Shown: one piece after another, positions 11,371-24,106 of the stretch
How the letters are laid out: every line of letters begins with the position of its first letter
Numbering within the stretch: the first letter of the stretch is position 1
Origin: Liolophura sinensis
Lineage: Eukaryota > Mollusca > Polyplacophora > Chitonida > Chitonidae
DNA: 64,000 nt
NCBI RefSeq assembly: GCF_032854445.1
Contig: NC_088303.1
Coordinates: 30,421,265 to 30,485,264, forward strand
Reading direction: 5' to 3'
The notes under the pieces: model-generated
What the model was told of the DNA's origin: nothing
Seen by the model: the letters and a program-made list of their open reading frames with translations, nothing else
Databases searched by the model: none
Position numbers and translations under genes: made by a program

Positions 11371-14080
11371 TTATTTTTTCTTGTGTAACAAGTTGTATTC
11401 ACGAGTGGCCTTCTTGGCGCTGGTTAAGACTTCACTTGGTGGTTCAAACTGGTGACAGTTCGCTAGTTTGATGGTCATCAAAGAGGACAGCGTGCCCTCT
11501 ACTCCCAGCGATCCTCGAAAAGCGGTTTTGTTTTTTCTCACCATTGAAAATACCCGCTCCTCGCCAGCGTTGGAATGTGGTAGGATAAGTATCAATTTAG
11601 CCACTTTACTCAACCTTCCAAACTTAGAGCTGCCGTCTACTAATTTAAGAGAGGAAAGATGACCCCAAATGACATCCATCCGGAAATAAGACGAAGTCTC
11701 GTCCAGTTCCTGGTCATTATCATCTTCAGTAGGTTTGACGCGGGCGCTGTCCCAGATTTATCCTGGAATGTGACTTTTTTCCAGCATTTGATATTCCACA
11801 AACTCTTCTTGGAGCTTCTCGATCTCATTCGTTGTTGATGGGAGATGGTGTGGAAATTTTTTAACGAAGAATTCAATATCATCAAATCCACTCTCATCTT
11901 TCCAGAAGAAATCAACGAACTAGGCGTGCAGAAGCAGGTCGTCATTTAGTGGAAGTTTTGCAAGACATTCTTTTGTAGCTTTCATGTAGAATTGACGCAC
12001 TGCCGAATAGAACTCAGCAACTTCCCTTGGTGATACGTCACCATCATTCAACAACTTCTGAACTTTCTGTTTTGTCACAAAACCAATGAAGAGCTGATCA
12101 TCCTTCAGTTGATTCATTGTCTCAGAATAGTTGACACTCATCAGATCAATCCCGGCAGGTTTCATATGCTGAATGGTGATGAACTTCCCCATCAACTTCA
12201 TCAGAAATATGCGGAGCTGGTGGTAGATTGCGTAAATACAAGGGTCTTCTCTTTGAAGGAACCTATTCACGGCTGTGAACGTTGGCAGGACAGCGTTGTA
12301 GAACAGTAAATAGATTTCTGTCATTGGATCATTGAACAGATCTTTCAATCGTTTGAAACGAGGTATACTCTCACTGTTTGAGAGGAAGTAGCTCTTCAGG
12401 GCGGGGTACATTTGAAGAATTCTCTTCACAGCTATTTCCAGACTTAGCCAACGTGTATTAACATGTTTTATCACTTGACGATACTTGACATCACAGAAGT
12501 CTGCAAACTCAACAAGCATTGACTTTCTTTTTGTACTTTTGTCAAAATAATAAAAGACATCAATGCACATATCCTCAACGTCAAAACCAGAAAAGTCAGA
12601 AAATGAACTAGATGCCCTACAAGCCACATTGTGCACAAGATGACATGGGCACCCCGTGAAATAACAATCAGCGTTTTGTTGTTTTACCCTTGTAAATATA
12701 GAGTTCCTAACCCCAAGATTAACACTGGTGTTGTCGACACCAAAGCCAACACAGTTGATCCACGGGATTCCGTTTGAGTTTAGAACCTGGTCGATTTTAT
12801 TAAATATCGCTTGAGCGGTCGCTGAATCTCTTCCTTTAGTTACTGTCACTGTTACGGGATTCATTTTGTCTAAACCTACATCATTGGAGCCATCCGTAAG
12901 TAGCGAATAAGGGTTGTTCTTCATGACACCAACAAGTTCCCTCAGAAAATAAGGTGCGATGGAACCGTTTATCATACACGTTGATTTTGTTGCTGCCGAT
13001 GCATAATTCTTCGCAATTTGAGAATCGGGGAACATATCTGAGAAAAGCGGGCTTAAATGATTTGAGAATGCCAAGGGAATGTTTTGATTGGCCAACAGCG
13101 TTGCCATCTTAACTTCTGCACGAATCACCTGTAATATAAAAATACATTGATATTTGAATAAGCACAGCACTTATATGAAAACAATAATAGCATGTCCATG
13201 GTTTTAATGATTGTTTGATTGATTGGAGTTTTACGCCGTGCTCCAGATTATTTCACTCATATGACAGCGTTAATGTGGCAGGAAACCGGGCGGTGCCCGG
13301 CAGGAACCCGCGACCTCCTGCAGGTTGCTGGCAAACCTTAATTCGCACGTAAAGCTGGAGACAAAGTCAACGGGAACTGAATATGAACTCACAACCTCAT
13401 TGGTGTGCGCCTTCAGCGATCATTGTGCGTTGCACGGTAACCGCTCGGGCACGGAATGGTCTTAATGAAAAGCGTTTTGTTTTCGAGGGTAGTAGGTGAG
13501 TGTGAGAATCATTACATAATGGTTTTAATAAGGGAGATACATCGCAAAAACAAACAAATAATAGATAAACCTACTAATGTCCTTCTCAACACTCGGCAGT
13601 CAACGTAATTTATCGGTAGGCCCCTAACTGTACGTTCATACTGATATCTAACGATAATAATATACAGCACCGGTACTTCAAGGGTAGATAATACCTTCGA
13701 TGCGATTGCTCAAGTTAATATATAATACGATAATGGCCTATTGATAACAGAGGTATTGAAAAACAACGAAAAAATAAAGCTTCAAAAGATTAGAATTAAA
13801 AATCACCTTGGTATTCAGGTCAGATGACTGGCCAGCAAACATACTGGAAATTGTAGGTTGTTTGCTCTTCGTCTTCACAAATTGCTGATGGGTATCACTG
13901 CTGATGTGACGTTTTACATCAGTTTCCCCTTGATGGGAACAGGACAAATTTCGAGCACAAATATTGCAGTAAAACTTAGAACTGTCACCTTCCACAGCGC
14001 TGATGAATGGATATTTCTTGATCCATTCTCTATTGAATTTGCTTTTGTAAGTGGCGGCATTTCATTTTATGGTCGTACAG
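11371..14080 (-). mobile_element. hAT-superfamily DNA transposon with decayed transposase gene
   Basis: A minus-strand transposase in two exons. The upstream exon (about 14075-13807) encodes a BED-like zinc finger: SKFNREWIKKYPF, then CNIC and a distal His pair in KRHISSDTH. It ends at AAG|gtgatt. The downstream exon starts at 13128 after ttacag and encodes the hAT core (FPDSQIAKNY, LTDGSNDVG) to the C-terminal dimerisation block (LPHSNAGEERVFSMVRKNK, LMTIKLAN), ending at 11371. The long exon stays in one frame but has two stop codons, TAG at 11920-11922 and TAA at 11758-11760. It is a recently dead copy of a plain DNA transposon. Family assignment is firm; the exact 5' limit and terminal repeats are not resolved. 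Confidence 0.85.
13205..13456 (-). mobile_element. Diverged tRNA-type SINE inside the hAT intron
   Basis: Minus-orientation SINE with gattggagttttacgccgtg, ggaaaccgggcggtgcccgg and a degraded head near ccgctcgggcac. It lies in the intron (13129-13806) between the two transposase exons. That placement shows the transposon was already there when the SINE landed. Confidence 0.75.
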
Positions 14081-14099
14081 TAACTAGTCATCATTAGTA

Positions 14100-14660
14100 C
14101 TTCATGTATTTCATTCATGACATTTAATACTAATTGTTATTTCAGTGTCTGTCAATTATTGCAGTTTTCCCAATTAATAGTGTTATGTTTATCACGAAAA
14201 CCAGTATAGTTTCACAGAATGTAAAGATCCAGAGGTTGTAAACAACCATTTCACTATATAACAAGTAGAGTAAAAGTAAAGAAGTATAGGTCAATTAAGG
14301 GCATTTCCTGATGTATTTAACAGTTAATATGTTGCATTAGGCTTGCACATCTAGATACATTTATGGCCATAGTTCTTTAATTGTTATCAGAATTGGGCTA
14401 AGTTGAGAACTAATAGTGTAACTGGCTTTGTCACGCACATGTCACTGATAGCATTTATTGACTAAAAAGTGTAGTCTAGGGCAGTACATGGGATAAATGT
14501 ACATGTGTATACTGGAGAGAAAGAGCTAACACAATCAGTGCAACTATTGTGAAGTTGGCTATGTATTTTCTGCTTGTTGTAGGGTTTTTTCCATCTGGAC
14601 AATAAAAAGAAATCTGAACTGGAGTTGGAGTAATTGCTTCCCTCGAATCCTCCCATCTAA
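14100..14660. other. No gene recognised
   Basis: AT-rich sequence between the hAT element and repeat B copy 2. Two overlapping minus-strand frames (14462-14697) have no recognisable content. Confidence 0.45.
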
Positions 14661-14946
14661 CATTTGCATGTAAGTTATTGTGGATTCTAATACACAACTG
14701 AGACGAGGTCAGGGATTTTATAATTTACTGTAATATTTCGGTCAAATAACGACAGCGCCACCTGGTAGCAGACCGGACCCAATTCCCACATATTTATAAC
14801 ACTGCTGTATATAACCGAGCTATAAAATGATGCTTTCATCCAACGTAGAAATGACTAAGGCTATACCATCTGTTGCCTTTTCATTCTAGGTTAGTAATAA
14901 TCTGTCTTTTGTAGACAAATAAAAGTTACAGATACATGACCCTGGT
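14661..14946 (+). repeat. Dispersed repeat B, copy 2 (286 bp)
   Basis: Same start (catttgcatgtaagttattg) and end (acatgaccctggt) as 9062-9347 and the same length, but here without repeat A beside it. That separates the two repeats as independent units. I see no terminal inverted repeats or coding content. Confidence 0.85.
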
Positions 14947-15089
14947 ATGTTGTATAATGAATGCCAATGACGTAACGCCACTTCGGCAATATTACCGTCA
15001 TACCGTGCAAGGTGGATATGTTCTACAGACAAAGTAGCTCGATAAGTTGTATAGAGAGGTACGTGAATCTGGTATGTTTCATAGATTTA

Positions 15090-15173
15090 CGCTCAATATA
15101 ACACATACTTTATTATAAGTCAACATACATTCTAGCATTACTCAGACAACAGACTTTCTGTTAAAATTACCAA
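15090..15173. mobile_element. MITE family B, one-ended remnant
   Basis: Only the right end is present: acatacattctagcattact, then cagacaacagactttctg and ttaaaatta. This matches the right ends at 7.2 and 8.15 kb. The left half is missing. Confidence 0.5.
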
Positions 15174-15231
15174 ATTAATGTTTTTGAGTGTACTGTTTGT
15201 GCGCTGACCCCATATCATAGGGCTGTATTTA

Positions 15232-15770
15232 CTTATTTATTTAAGTATATGGTGCTTTACGTCGTAGTCCAGACTATTTCGACCGCCAAAAACATGGTGG
15301 GAGGAAACCAGCCAAAGCCCGGGCAAAACCCACGACCATCCCCAGGAATTGCTGGCAGACCAGCCCGATGTGTTGCAGAGATACAACACCCCAACATGTT
15401 GCATAAAGATACAACACCCTCGATATGTTGTGTAGATACCGCAGCTCGATATGTTGTATAGATATCGCAGCTGGATATGTTGTATAGACACAGCACCTCG
15501 ATATGTTGCATAGTGATACATAAGCCTGATATGTTGCATAGTGATACATAAGCCTGATATGTTGCATGAAGATACAGGAGCCCAATATAATGTATAGAGA
15601 TACAGCAGCTCGATAGCTTGTATAAAGATACAAGAGAAATAAAGATATGGGACGATGACACCTTGACTTCCGCTTGGCGTCATCATGCCCTCAGGGCCTA
15701 CCCCAGCTAAAACCCATGACGATCCACATGTTGCTGGCAAACCTCCCCATGTACGACCGGAAAGGAATAC
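15232..15770 (-). repeat. SINE split by a degenerate 26-30-bp tandem repeat
   Basis: SINE tail and central domain occupy about 15232-15345 and resume at about 15695-15760 (acccatgacgatccacatg, ttgctggcaaacctcc). Between them, about 15355-15640, lie roughly ten units built on cgatatgttgtatagatat, with unit length drifting between about 26 and 30 bp. Overlapping minus-strand frames of 112 to 167 codons arise from this repeat and are not genes. Confidence 0.65.
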
Positions 15771-16576
15771 ATATGCATAGAAGTTGACTGGCGTGTTTAC
15801 CTGGTTTACGTATCAAGTAAACCAGGCTCTACATTGTCGCACGTTCCAGCCGCTGTCCATAGATGCTGGATAAAGATTTTAACATATGGCATGTAGATGC
15901 CTCATTGGCCTGTAACTCCAGATTCAAGATAGTGTGTTAGCGCACTCGGCCAACGGGGGCTCGTCGCATCACTTCCCCAAGCGCATTTAGTGGCGTACCT
16001 CTTCAATGTATGTCATGGAAAATACGCCAAGCGCATTCTGCGAATACTAAGTAAAACAGGCCTCAGAAGTGTAAACAATCAAAGTCAACGCTTCACTCTC
16101 TGCAGTTTCAGCTGGACTAATTTCCAGAAGAATACTCAACACAAAACACCAAAGAACTACGGAAGTTTTCAGGTATATTATATAAAATAAGAAATTCAAA
16201 AAAAAAAAAAAAAAAAATTCAAAGAGAAGCAGAAAAAAGTGAAGACAAATTATCCAGCACCTATTGATAATAAAGACTGTTTTTTTTTTCACCATGAAGT
16301 GAATAACTTCCACCGCGTATTTATGACTATGACGTTGTGGTAGGCCTGCTATATTCTGAAGCTTGGCGTGCAGGCTGCTGCCCATGAAACCAGCTATATA
16401 TAGTAATGTAGTATACTGAAAGACAGAACGAGTCGGAGAACCGGACTTGTAAGGGCTGGTATTCGCCCGTCAGAAACTGGCTCTTTTCTGACAGGTTTGC
16501 ACTGAGTGGACGCATGAGTGTCACACAATTAGTTGAAATAATTACGCTGGTATAATTGTATGTCGATCGATTTAGG

Positions 16577-17165
16577 CTATCAATACATTCCAAAGATTGT
16601 TTTCCTATAGTCTGAGATTTCAGCGAACTGATTGACTGCAGTTTTGATATCAATGTTGTCTGTATAATCCTTTTGGACATGCAAGAGCATGAGGTCACTT
16701 AACCTAGACTGTGTCAGGGTGGACCGCAGGTATGTTTTTAGCCTACGGAGAGCAGAGAAAGACCTTTCGCGCGTTGCATTTGTGGCTTGCATAACAAGGA
16801 TCAGACGAAGTGCAATGCGAATCTCGGAGAAAAAGGTCCTCTCATGGTGTGACATACAAGAACAAAAGGGAATTCAGAAACTTCAAATCAACAGGCGAGT
16901 CTTCTGCTCGGCAAACTTTACAAAATACTGTATCTGAGTACTTAGTCTCTCTTTATCAAAACCTGATGTGTAGAATGCTGCCACGGCTTCTAGTTGCTGA
17001 CTGTACTCTTTATCAATATAGGCATTCAGAAGCAGATCCTGAAAATTTCTATATTGTCGGAAACCCGGCTGATCAAACCTGTCTTGAATTGCATTAATGA
17101 TACGATCAAGAACATCAAAGTAATATTGTCTGTGGACGTCCAAACATGTTCCAACAGTTCTTAAG
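16577..17165 (-). mobile_element. Second hAT transposase fragment (ZMYM1-like type), C-terminal part
   Basis: Minus-strand remnant in one frame with two stops between its halves (16883-16885, and another just after). The first part reads FDVLDRIINAIQDRFDQPGF. The second carries the hAT dimerisation block, ATNATRERSFSALRRLKTYL then SRLSDLMLLHV, ending at 16580. The N-terminal part is missing; sequence above about 17165 is an A/T-rich break. It belongs to a different hAT lineage from the 11.4-14.1 kb element, judging from the RERSFSALRR motif. Confidence 0.8.
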
Positions 17166-17753
17166 TGAAAAAAAAAAATTTATTTACATTCACGCTCACA
17201 GCTGCAGCATACATATATATTTATATATTTAAAGCACACTCATTCTGTTTCCTGTAACAGAAAAATTTAGCTGATCGATAGCTATCAATGAAGGAGAATT
17301 TTCGTTTCCTTCAACTCCCTTCAACAAATTTGCGTTAGCCTCCGAATTTCTGTTACTTTAACACTTGCCTTTAGGCATTTACCTCCAAAATGGACTTGCC
17401 ACATTTTTACGAGATTTGTCAGTCATGACAACGCAATGCACTGAGACATAGTCTGAATATTTAAACACAAACATTTCAGTGTAACGCGGTTGCCTATCTT
17501 TTGGTGATCTGTTATATCATGATAAAACATGATAAAAGCATATCAGTGCTTCAACATATTTCAGATACTGTTATGATGTATAGCAGAGAGAAGAATTGAT
17601 ATAACATTGCGACCTCAGAGACTCTGACCTATATACAAATTGTGATACTGCAATTCTAATTACGGATGGCAACCTGGAGGCACGCATTCATTCTTCGTAA
17701 AACATGTAAAGATACAAACAACTCTGTTTTCAAAATCGCTAACAGCACTATTG

Positions 17754-20700
17754 TTAATTTGTACCAACAGTATCTTTGTACAACTCTTTGTTTTTTGATG
17801 CCGTCTCTACTCTGCTAGCATCAATGGGAACCCAGTACCAGCCCCTATAATCCTGTCGCCTTCCCATCAGGTCCTTCACCTTCCATTCCAGTAATCTGAG
17901 GATAAAAGACATACATGTATATAAGTTGGCAGTCATTTGCAGAGATTTTCCTCGACTGATAATGGCTGAGCTTACCTAGGAAACTCTCATGGAGCAGTTT
18001 TGTGACCTTATGCCTTCAGATATTCCACAGACAAATAAAAATAAAAAGCAGAAACTTCTCCGGAAAAAGAGTAAGGTCACGAGATTAAAGATGACTAATT
18101 TATGTACGTCCCACACGGCAACACTGAACGGATGAAATTTAATGGTAAAACTCAAATCTTCTTGGAGGCCGAATTTAAACATCTACATGTATAAATGAAC
18201 ATCACATAGTTCATTTTGTCAACATTTAAAGGAAATTTTAAAGAGACTACATTGTAGATTTTTGGCGAAAAACATTTCGCTATTATTTAGAATAGCGCAA
18301 ATAATTAGCGTTCTCAAATGATCAGCCTCATCTGTGCAAATGTATCGGTTCACTTTTTCAAAAAATAAGATCATTTTAACACTAAACAGTACAGCACCAA
18401 ATCTTGATATTTTCTGAAAGGCACTAATTTGATCTTAGTTAAGAGAGAAAATTTTATTTGATTAGTGAATATGAAGTTTTCACCAGTCTTCTTAAATGCA
18501 GTTGATGACCTTTTTAAAGGTCAACTCACCTGTTTTTGCGAGTCTCGTTGGCGACATACAGAGCATGCATGTACCTCTCATAGTCCTTCTCTGGTTTGTC
18601 GTAAACGTATCGGGCAAACCAACGCTTTATCGGATGCTACCAAAACAACACCACATAAAGACATTCAACAGCCAGGGGTTTGTACACAGGGAACTGTCGA
18701 AATCCACTGGCTAAATAATGCTAAAGACCACATTTACAACTGCTGTGAAGCTTCAACCTTTTCAACCACTAAAGCACTTTTTTCAGTGAAACTTATGCAT
18801 ACAGTTATGGTGAATATGTCGCTAAACATGACTTGTTTGTGTCATTAAATATGCAAGCTTTATAGAACTATGCAATCCAATTGTCTATATCCCACAGTTC
18901 TCTCATTGTTTCAGAATACTGGTTGTAGAGGTGGTTGAAAAGGTTCAGAAATTAGGGTAGCCTGACTAACTTTATAAAATTTTTATGTTTTCTCCACCTT
19001 TAATATTATTATTATTCATAAGCACTGAATAAACCTGAAATTAAAGTCTGGAGCTGCTTTACAGTGAAGTTTTTAATACTTTCTGAACAGCAAGCATTTT
19101 TTCTTTTTAATTTTGCTTTTGAGGAGATTGGATCATCATTTGGTTTTGAAGCTACTTTCTGAACATTCTAATACAGATATTCCCACTTGACTTAACAAAT
19201 ATGTTGCTGTGTGAGGTAACTTTAGGGCTAATGCCATGGTTCGATACCTGTCACTACCCTAATTGTTCTAAAATTTGGGACAGATATTAGTAGTGTTGAA
19301 AGTAGAATATTACATTTCTTTACCAACCTTTGAAAAAGTAAAGATATGAGTATGTTGTTCATTAGCTGGTCTAACCATGTGAGAAAAAAAGAAACTCAAT
19401 ATTCCTAATACAATTACATAAATATTGGCTAAAATGTGCAGAACAAGTGTCCCAAAATTTAGAGGAAATAGGGTGGTAAACTCTCTTGTTCCAAGCATGT
19501 GTTTGTACCAATCAACTTTCTGTGAGCAGTTTTAGCCTAGTAACAAAATGAACAGAAACAAAAAGATGGAACACTACTTAACTTTTATACTCAGCAAGGT
19601 TCAAGTGTTGGAACTGAGAGTCTCAATAGAACTAGTTTTCAACCCTCTTGGACGAGTGGGTGGATAACTGTCAGCATATAAAGCAGTCCCATTTCTTACA
19701 TGTATGTCTGTTAAGTGAAATGTTACCTTGTGATATTCCCAGTGTTCTGGTTCATACCCTTCTGGTATATCAGCCAGCTCAGCCTGGCCTGAAAAACACA
19801 AATGCAAATGCAAGACTAATTCAGCACATGGTCACTTAAAACTAAAGTCTAGAGGTCATCTCTTCTGGAATCACAATTACTGTGTGAAAATCATCTAATT
19901 TTTTGACATAACTATAAGTGACAGCAAACGCCCTTGACAGGCATGGGTGAACAACCCACCCAGCTTCAAGTAAGTAAGAACTTGCTGAACATGGTGAAAG
20001 CAGAACTACTGTACTTCTTCAATCTTTTCACATGTTCGCAAGGTGTTTATCCAAGCATATTCTGAAAGCATTATTTTGTGTTGACTGGAGAAAACCATAG
20101 TGAAGCCCTGAAATTGGCCAATCCAACCAATGTAGTTTTGTCCTTAAAATCAAATTAAAACATGTGCATAAAGAAAGTTACTCTTTCATATGCAAAAGGC
20201 TGAGGAATTAAGGTGAAATAAAATTTCAAGGATAACTGAAAATCAGTTCTATTCAAGAAAATAGCTGTTTTAATTAATTTTCATTTGCTTTAGCATCGAA
20301 TGCTAGAATTGCAAAAATTGCTTTATGAGTTCTGGTGTAAATAATATCAGAAACCAGCCAAAAATAATTGCCATGTGTAATTACATACCGGTGGGTATAT
20401 CAGATGTTCTCAAAGACTAATGCATTTAACAAAATTTTCAGTGGTTGAAAAACATTCCCAAATGCAAATGAAAAAAGATCCACAGCACTTGAAAACATTT
20501 CCAGAGTACCTGAAAACATTTTCATTGCACTGACAAGATTTTCAGTGCATTGACAACATTTTCAGGGCAACTGAAAACATTTCCAAAGCATTTCAAACCA
20601 TTCCCACTGAGATACTTTATTTTTCTTTACTTTAGTAATGATAACCATCTAATTAGAATGTTATATTGTTAAATTTTCACACATGCATGTACCTGCAGCC

Positions 20701-23700
20701 TACATAATGAAGTTACTGATTAAACTGATCAAGATAAATTAAAATGCTTGCAAAATCCAACATCTGAGATTAACACGTTCAGGCAGACATTAAAAATGAA
20801 AACAGCCAACAGCACATATATTTCATATGCACATGCAGTCTATAAATTGACATGTACTCACCTATAAATACATTTGCATAGAAGATGATGGCAGCCAGGG
20901 GTAAAACACCAATCATGAAATACAAATGCTACAACAGGAAACACAAATTTTGTTTTTGATATGTAAAGCAGATTTACATACTAGAAACAGAAATGGCCAG
21001 AGAATAACTTTGGCACACTCTTTACAAAAGGAGCAGGGTGGTAATTCCCACCGGCTACTGCATCTATTAACATTTTGGGGGCAGTCTGCACTCTCCTGGC
21101 TTTGCCCGGGGAATTTATCTATTTATTTGATTTGGAGTTTTACGCCAGACTCAAGGATATTTTACTTATACGTTAGCCCCCAGCTTATTAAAACTGTAAT
21201 TCTTCAACCTTTTCGCATCTTTGCAAGGTGTTTATTCAAGATTATTTTAAAGCCATTATTCTGTGTAGACTGATAAAATTAAACTTTTCATGAAGTGCTG
21301 AAACTGGCGAATCCAAACAATGTAGCTTTGTCTCAAAAATCCATAAACTGCATAAATTGCACATAAAGTTGATCTTTCATACATGAAAAGGTTGTTGAAT
21401 TAGGGTATGGTGGGTAGAAACCAGGCAGAGCCTGAGGGAAACCCACTTTGCTCATGGTACTATAAGTTGATCAACAACTTGTATACAGGTCATAACTGTC
21501 TGACATTAGATCAAACTATCTAAAACCTTTACAAATTAATGCCCACAGAATGGTATTCTTTAAACTTTTGAGGCAGTACAGATTTATTTTTTTTGACTGT
21601 TGTGAAAGCGTTCTTTGACAGTTGACACCTTGACATGTACATCCTAACCTTTCAAATACACAGATGTAGAAAAAGTCATAGTGTAATAATTGAATAAAAC
21701 TGTATGTTTGCAAAACACATGGCATAAAGTAAAATAAAAATCACACTCAGCACGACTTCTGTCTTCTTGAAGCAGGCAAGTCCTAAATATAAATATATTA
21801 TTTATAGATAAAAGTGCTGCCTCACTAGAATGCCACGCTGAAGACACCCCATCACGTCAGAAAATATGGAAACCAGGTTGACCGTTGTACCAGGCCCACA
21901 ATGATCTGCTCATTCCTTTATGCTAATTTAACTTACTGTTACAACTGTATACAGTATAATACAATCTAGTTTCTAGGAATAGGTGACAACAACCGTTAAC
22001 TTCATGTATTTCAAGACACCAGACAATTAGCCTGAACAAGATTCAAATACACAGCCCCATCAGTTTACAGCTAGCCAAATCCAGTACCCAGTTTCGCCAC
22101 TTTGCCAGTTTTAAAACTTTAGTAGGTCTCCTCCTGGGATTGTACTCAGGCCTACTCCCCACAAGGCTCAGCCAGGTTTTTTAACTCATTTGTAATGACA
22201 ATTCTGAAATTTAGGCATGACCCTACCTGTGGTTTTACTTTAATAGGTCTACCATTCACAAAGTTCACACAGATGTTCTAACTTGACTGTCGTGACAATT
22301 TTGAAATTTTAGGCCTAAACACACCAGGTCGAACCTGTACATCGGTTCTGTAGATGTAACAACAAGTTCTCGGTTGGTGCCATAATGCCAGTAAGACTAG
22401 TGCACAAGCCTGCTGGCGTCATCAGAGATAAAAAGTTTACAATAGGACTGCAACTCAGGCCTACCACTCACAAGGCTCACCCAGATGTTATGTTTCTTGA
22501 GTGTGTTAACACTATCAATTTTATCAAAATAACATCTATGAAAACACTATCTTAGGTTATGTTTACCACATGGTTTTAAATCTCCAGCCACGCAGTCCTT
22601 GCTTTAGGCCCAGAAGTTATTATTCATGTTTTGGAACACAAATAAAATACCCTTGTTCGCAAACGTACAGCTTATAACATCAATGAAGTAGTTATGCATT
22701 AGTCTTTGTGATAAACTTGTACAAAGATAGGTGGTTTACTCACAAATTCGTCTTTGAATACATCCCACTCAAATCTTGAAGGTTTTGGCACCATTTTCCG
22801 TACCTCTGCCATGCCACGTGACAAAGCTGTAACACAAGGGGAATTAAATCTTCGTCAATTACAGTCATCGGGGTACCGTTTTATCAATAGCCTAATCTAA
22901 AGGATAGATGATGAACGCTATGTTTTCAATCTCAATTTCAAATAGCTTATTTCATTCATGCTATGAGTTCTCAGGTGATTAAAGACAAAAGCACTGATGT
23001 CTTGGGAAATGGATATTATTACAGTAATACACATAAGTTTCTTAGAAAATATGTTTTACTAGCTTCTCTTTCCACTGCAATTTAATAATGTAAGTGTTAG
23101 GCTAGGAGGTGGTTAAAAATGGAACATTTGCTATTTATGTATTTATTATTTATTTGATTATTGTTTAATGCCATTATACTGAACTTAAAAACCTTCTTTG
23201 TCAATCACAGGCCTTTCCAATTTCTGAAGTACATGCATTCACACAATACTGGTGAAAGGGAAAGAGGTAAGGCTGTGCAGCAAACATCGCTAACCTTAAT
23301 CGGGTCAAAGTCTGGAGCCATTTTAGTTCCAGAAACATTTGGGCTCCTAAACAGCTGACCACCCTAAACTAATCATGACAAGCTTTATTACAACTAACAT
23401 ATAACCACTAAGGCAGGTGAATATCAGACAATGTTGAAAATAGCCATCAATGTTCGATCTAATTGTACTAAACCAGCACCTTGTTGTTACAGGAGTCGTA
23501 CACCTATAACGCACATCAGGAAAATATTTTTCTTCAATAAATTTGTTTAAACATTATGCCTACTGTGCCTGTAATGGTAGCCGTACCGTTGCCACAACTG
23601 CTCTGAAGCTTCATGAACTGAAGTTCGTATCATCACCGCAAACGTTACCCGGTTCGAAGCTGGAAGTTCCCCTGAGGTGCATATTACACGTCAGTGTGCC

Positions 23701-24106
23701 ACACGAGTAACGTTAGTTCAGTGACTGTTGGAGCAGTTGTGGTTAGCCCTACCAGAACGGTAGAAGAATACATGACACAATATTTCTTCCGTTCTTGTAC
23801 TTTAGGATAACATTTCGAAGAATACTGTGAAACTTGGTAAAATATGGGAAAATTTATGGACGGACATTTTGTGCGTTAATGTAATTTGTCAGTGTAATGC
23901 CTCTGGTATCTTTGGAAGATGTTTTTAGTTGTCAGCCATCAACTTTTGACTTAAAACAAAAAGCTATCAGTTGGTGACAACGACTGTTCATACGCACCAA
24001 GCTGCACCACATTATTTTTTGCCACTGGCTTCAGCACAGAGCCAGTGGCACCAAAACTGCGAATGTTTCTTGAAGCGGACTGTCGAAGCACGCTCAACAC
24101 GACCAT
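17754..24106 (-). CDS. NDUFB5: NADH dehydrogenase 1 beta subcomplex subunit 5, complex I (complete CDS)
   Basis: Accessory subunit (SGDH) of mitochondrial complex I, anchored in the membrane arm on the inner membrane. Six exons: 24106-23998, 22826-22744, 20928-20862, 19788-19727, 18636-18530, 17895-17754. All junctions are GT-AG and phases agree. The product is 189 aa, the length I recall for the human precursor. Residues 1 to about 36 are an Arg/Ser-rich mitochondrial presequence ([16 protein letters not shown]). Residues 66-87 form a single membrane helix ([19 protein letters not shown]). The family signature [20 protein letters not shown] spans the exon 3/4 junction, followed by [20 protein letters not shown]. 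The start is the first in-frame ATG before the presequence. The gene shares a 267-bp divergent promoter with SPAG7. Introns carry MITEs, a SINE and an inverted repeat. No damage is seen. Confidence 0.95.
18748..18958. mobile_element. MITE family A relative (AACCAC subtype)
   Basis: Inverted ends CTTCAACCTTTTCAACCAC (left) and gtggttgaaaaggttcag (right) bound about 210 bp in NDUFB5 intron 4. The end resembles family A but replaces the TTCGCAT part. Another member lies near 58.2-58.4 kb. Confidence 0.6.
20007..20215 (+). mobile_element. MITE family A, copy 3
   Basis: In NDUFB5 intron 3. The left end is TA followed by ctgtacttcttcaatctttt; the right end is tgcaaaaggctgaggaatta. Interior blocks ctgaaattggccaatccaac and tgtagttttgtcc match the other copies. 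Confidence 0.75.
20440..20605 (+). repeat. Short imperfect tandem repeat
   Basis: About six imperfect units of roughly 22-25 bp containing tgaaaacatttccag or tgacaacattttcag, in NDUFB5 intron 3. No coding content. Confidence 0.55.
21114..21450 (-). mobile_element. SINE interrupted by MITE family A copy 4
   Basis: A minus-orientation SINE runs gattggagttttacgcc-like sequence to cccagcttatta (21114-21190). It is broken by a complete MITE A (about 21190-21407: actgtaattcttcaacc to tgttgaattagggta) and resumes at tggtgggtagaaaccaggc. In uninterrupted SINEs the same site reads cattatggtggg, so the MITE entered at a TA that is now present on both sides. The host position is NDUFB5 intron 2. Confidence 0.85.
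22118..22500. repeat. Diverged repeated block, possible old SINE heads
   Basis: Three partial repeats share caggcctac, cacaaggctca and ccagatgtt (near 22150, 22245 and 22460). They lie in NDUFB5 intron 2, are too diverged to classify and have no clear ends. Confidence 0.35.
23572..23763. repeat. Inverted repeat of about 190 bp in NDUFB5 intron 1
   Basis: The left arm (23572-23603) includes ccgttgccacaactgctc; the right arm (23731-23763) includes gagcagttgtggttagc. Arms are about 32 bp with mismatches, around a loop of about 130 bp. It may be a MITE, but I saw no second copy in the window. Confidence 0.5.

Noticed and set aside
15237-15740. 167-codon minus-strand frame and two overlapping frames
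   Set aside because: They are produced by the degenerate tandem repeat within a SINE.
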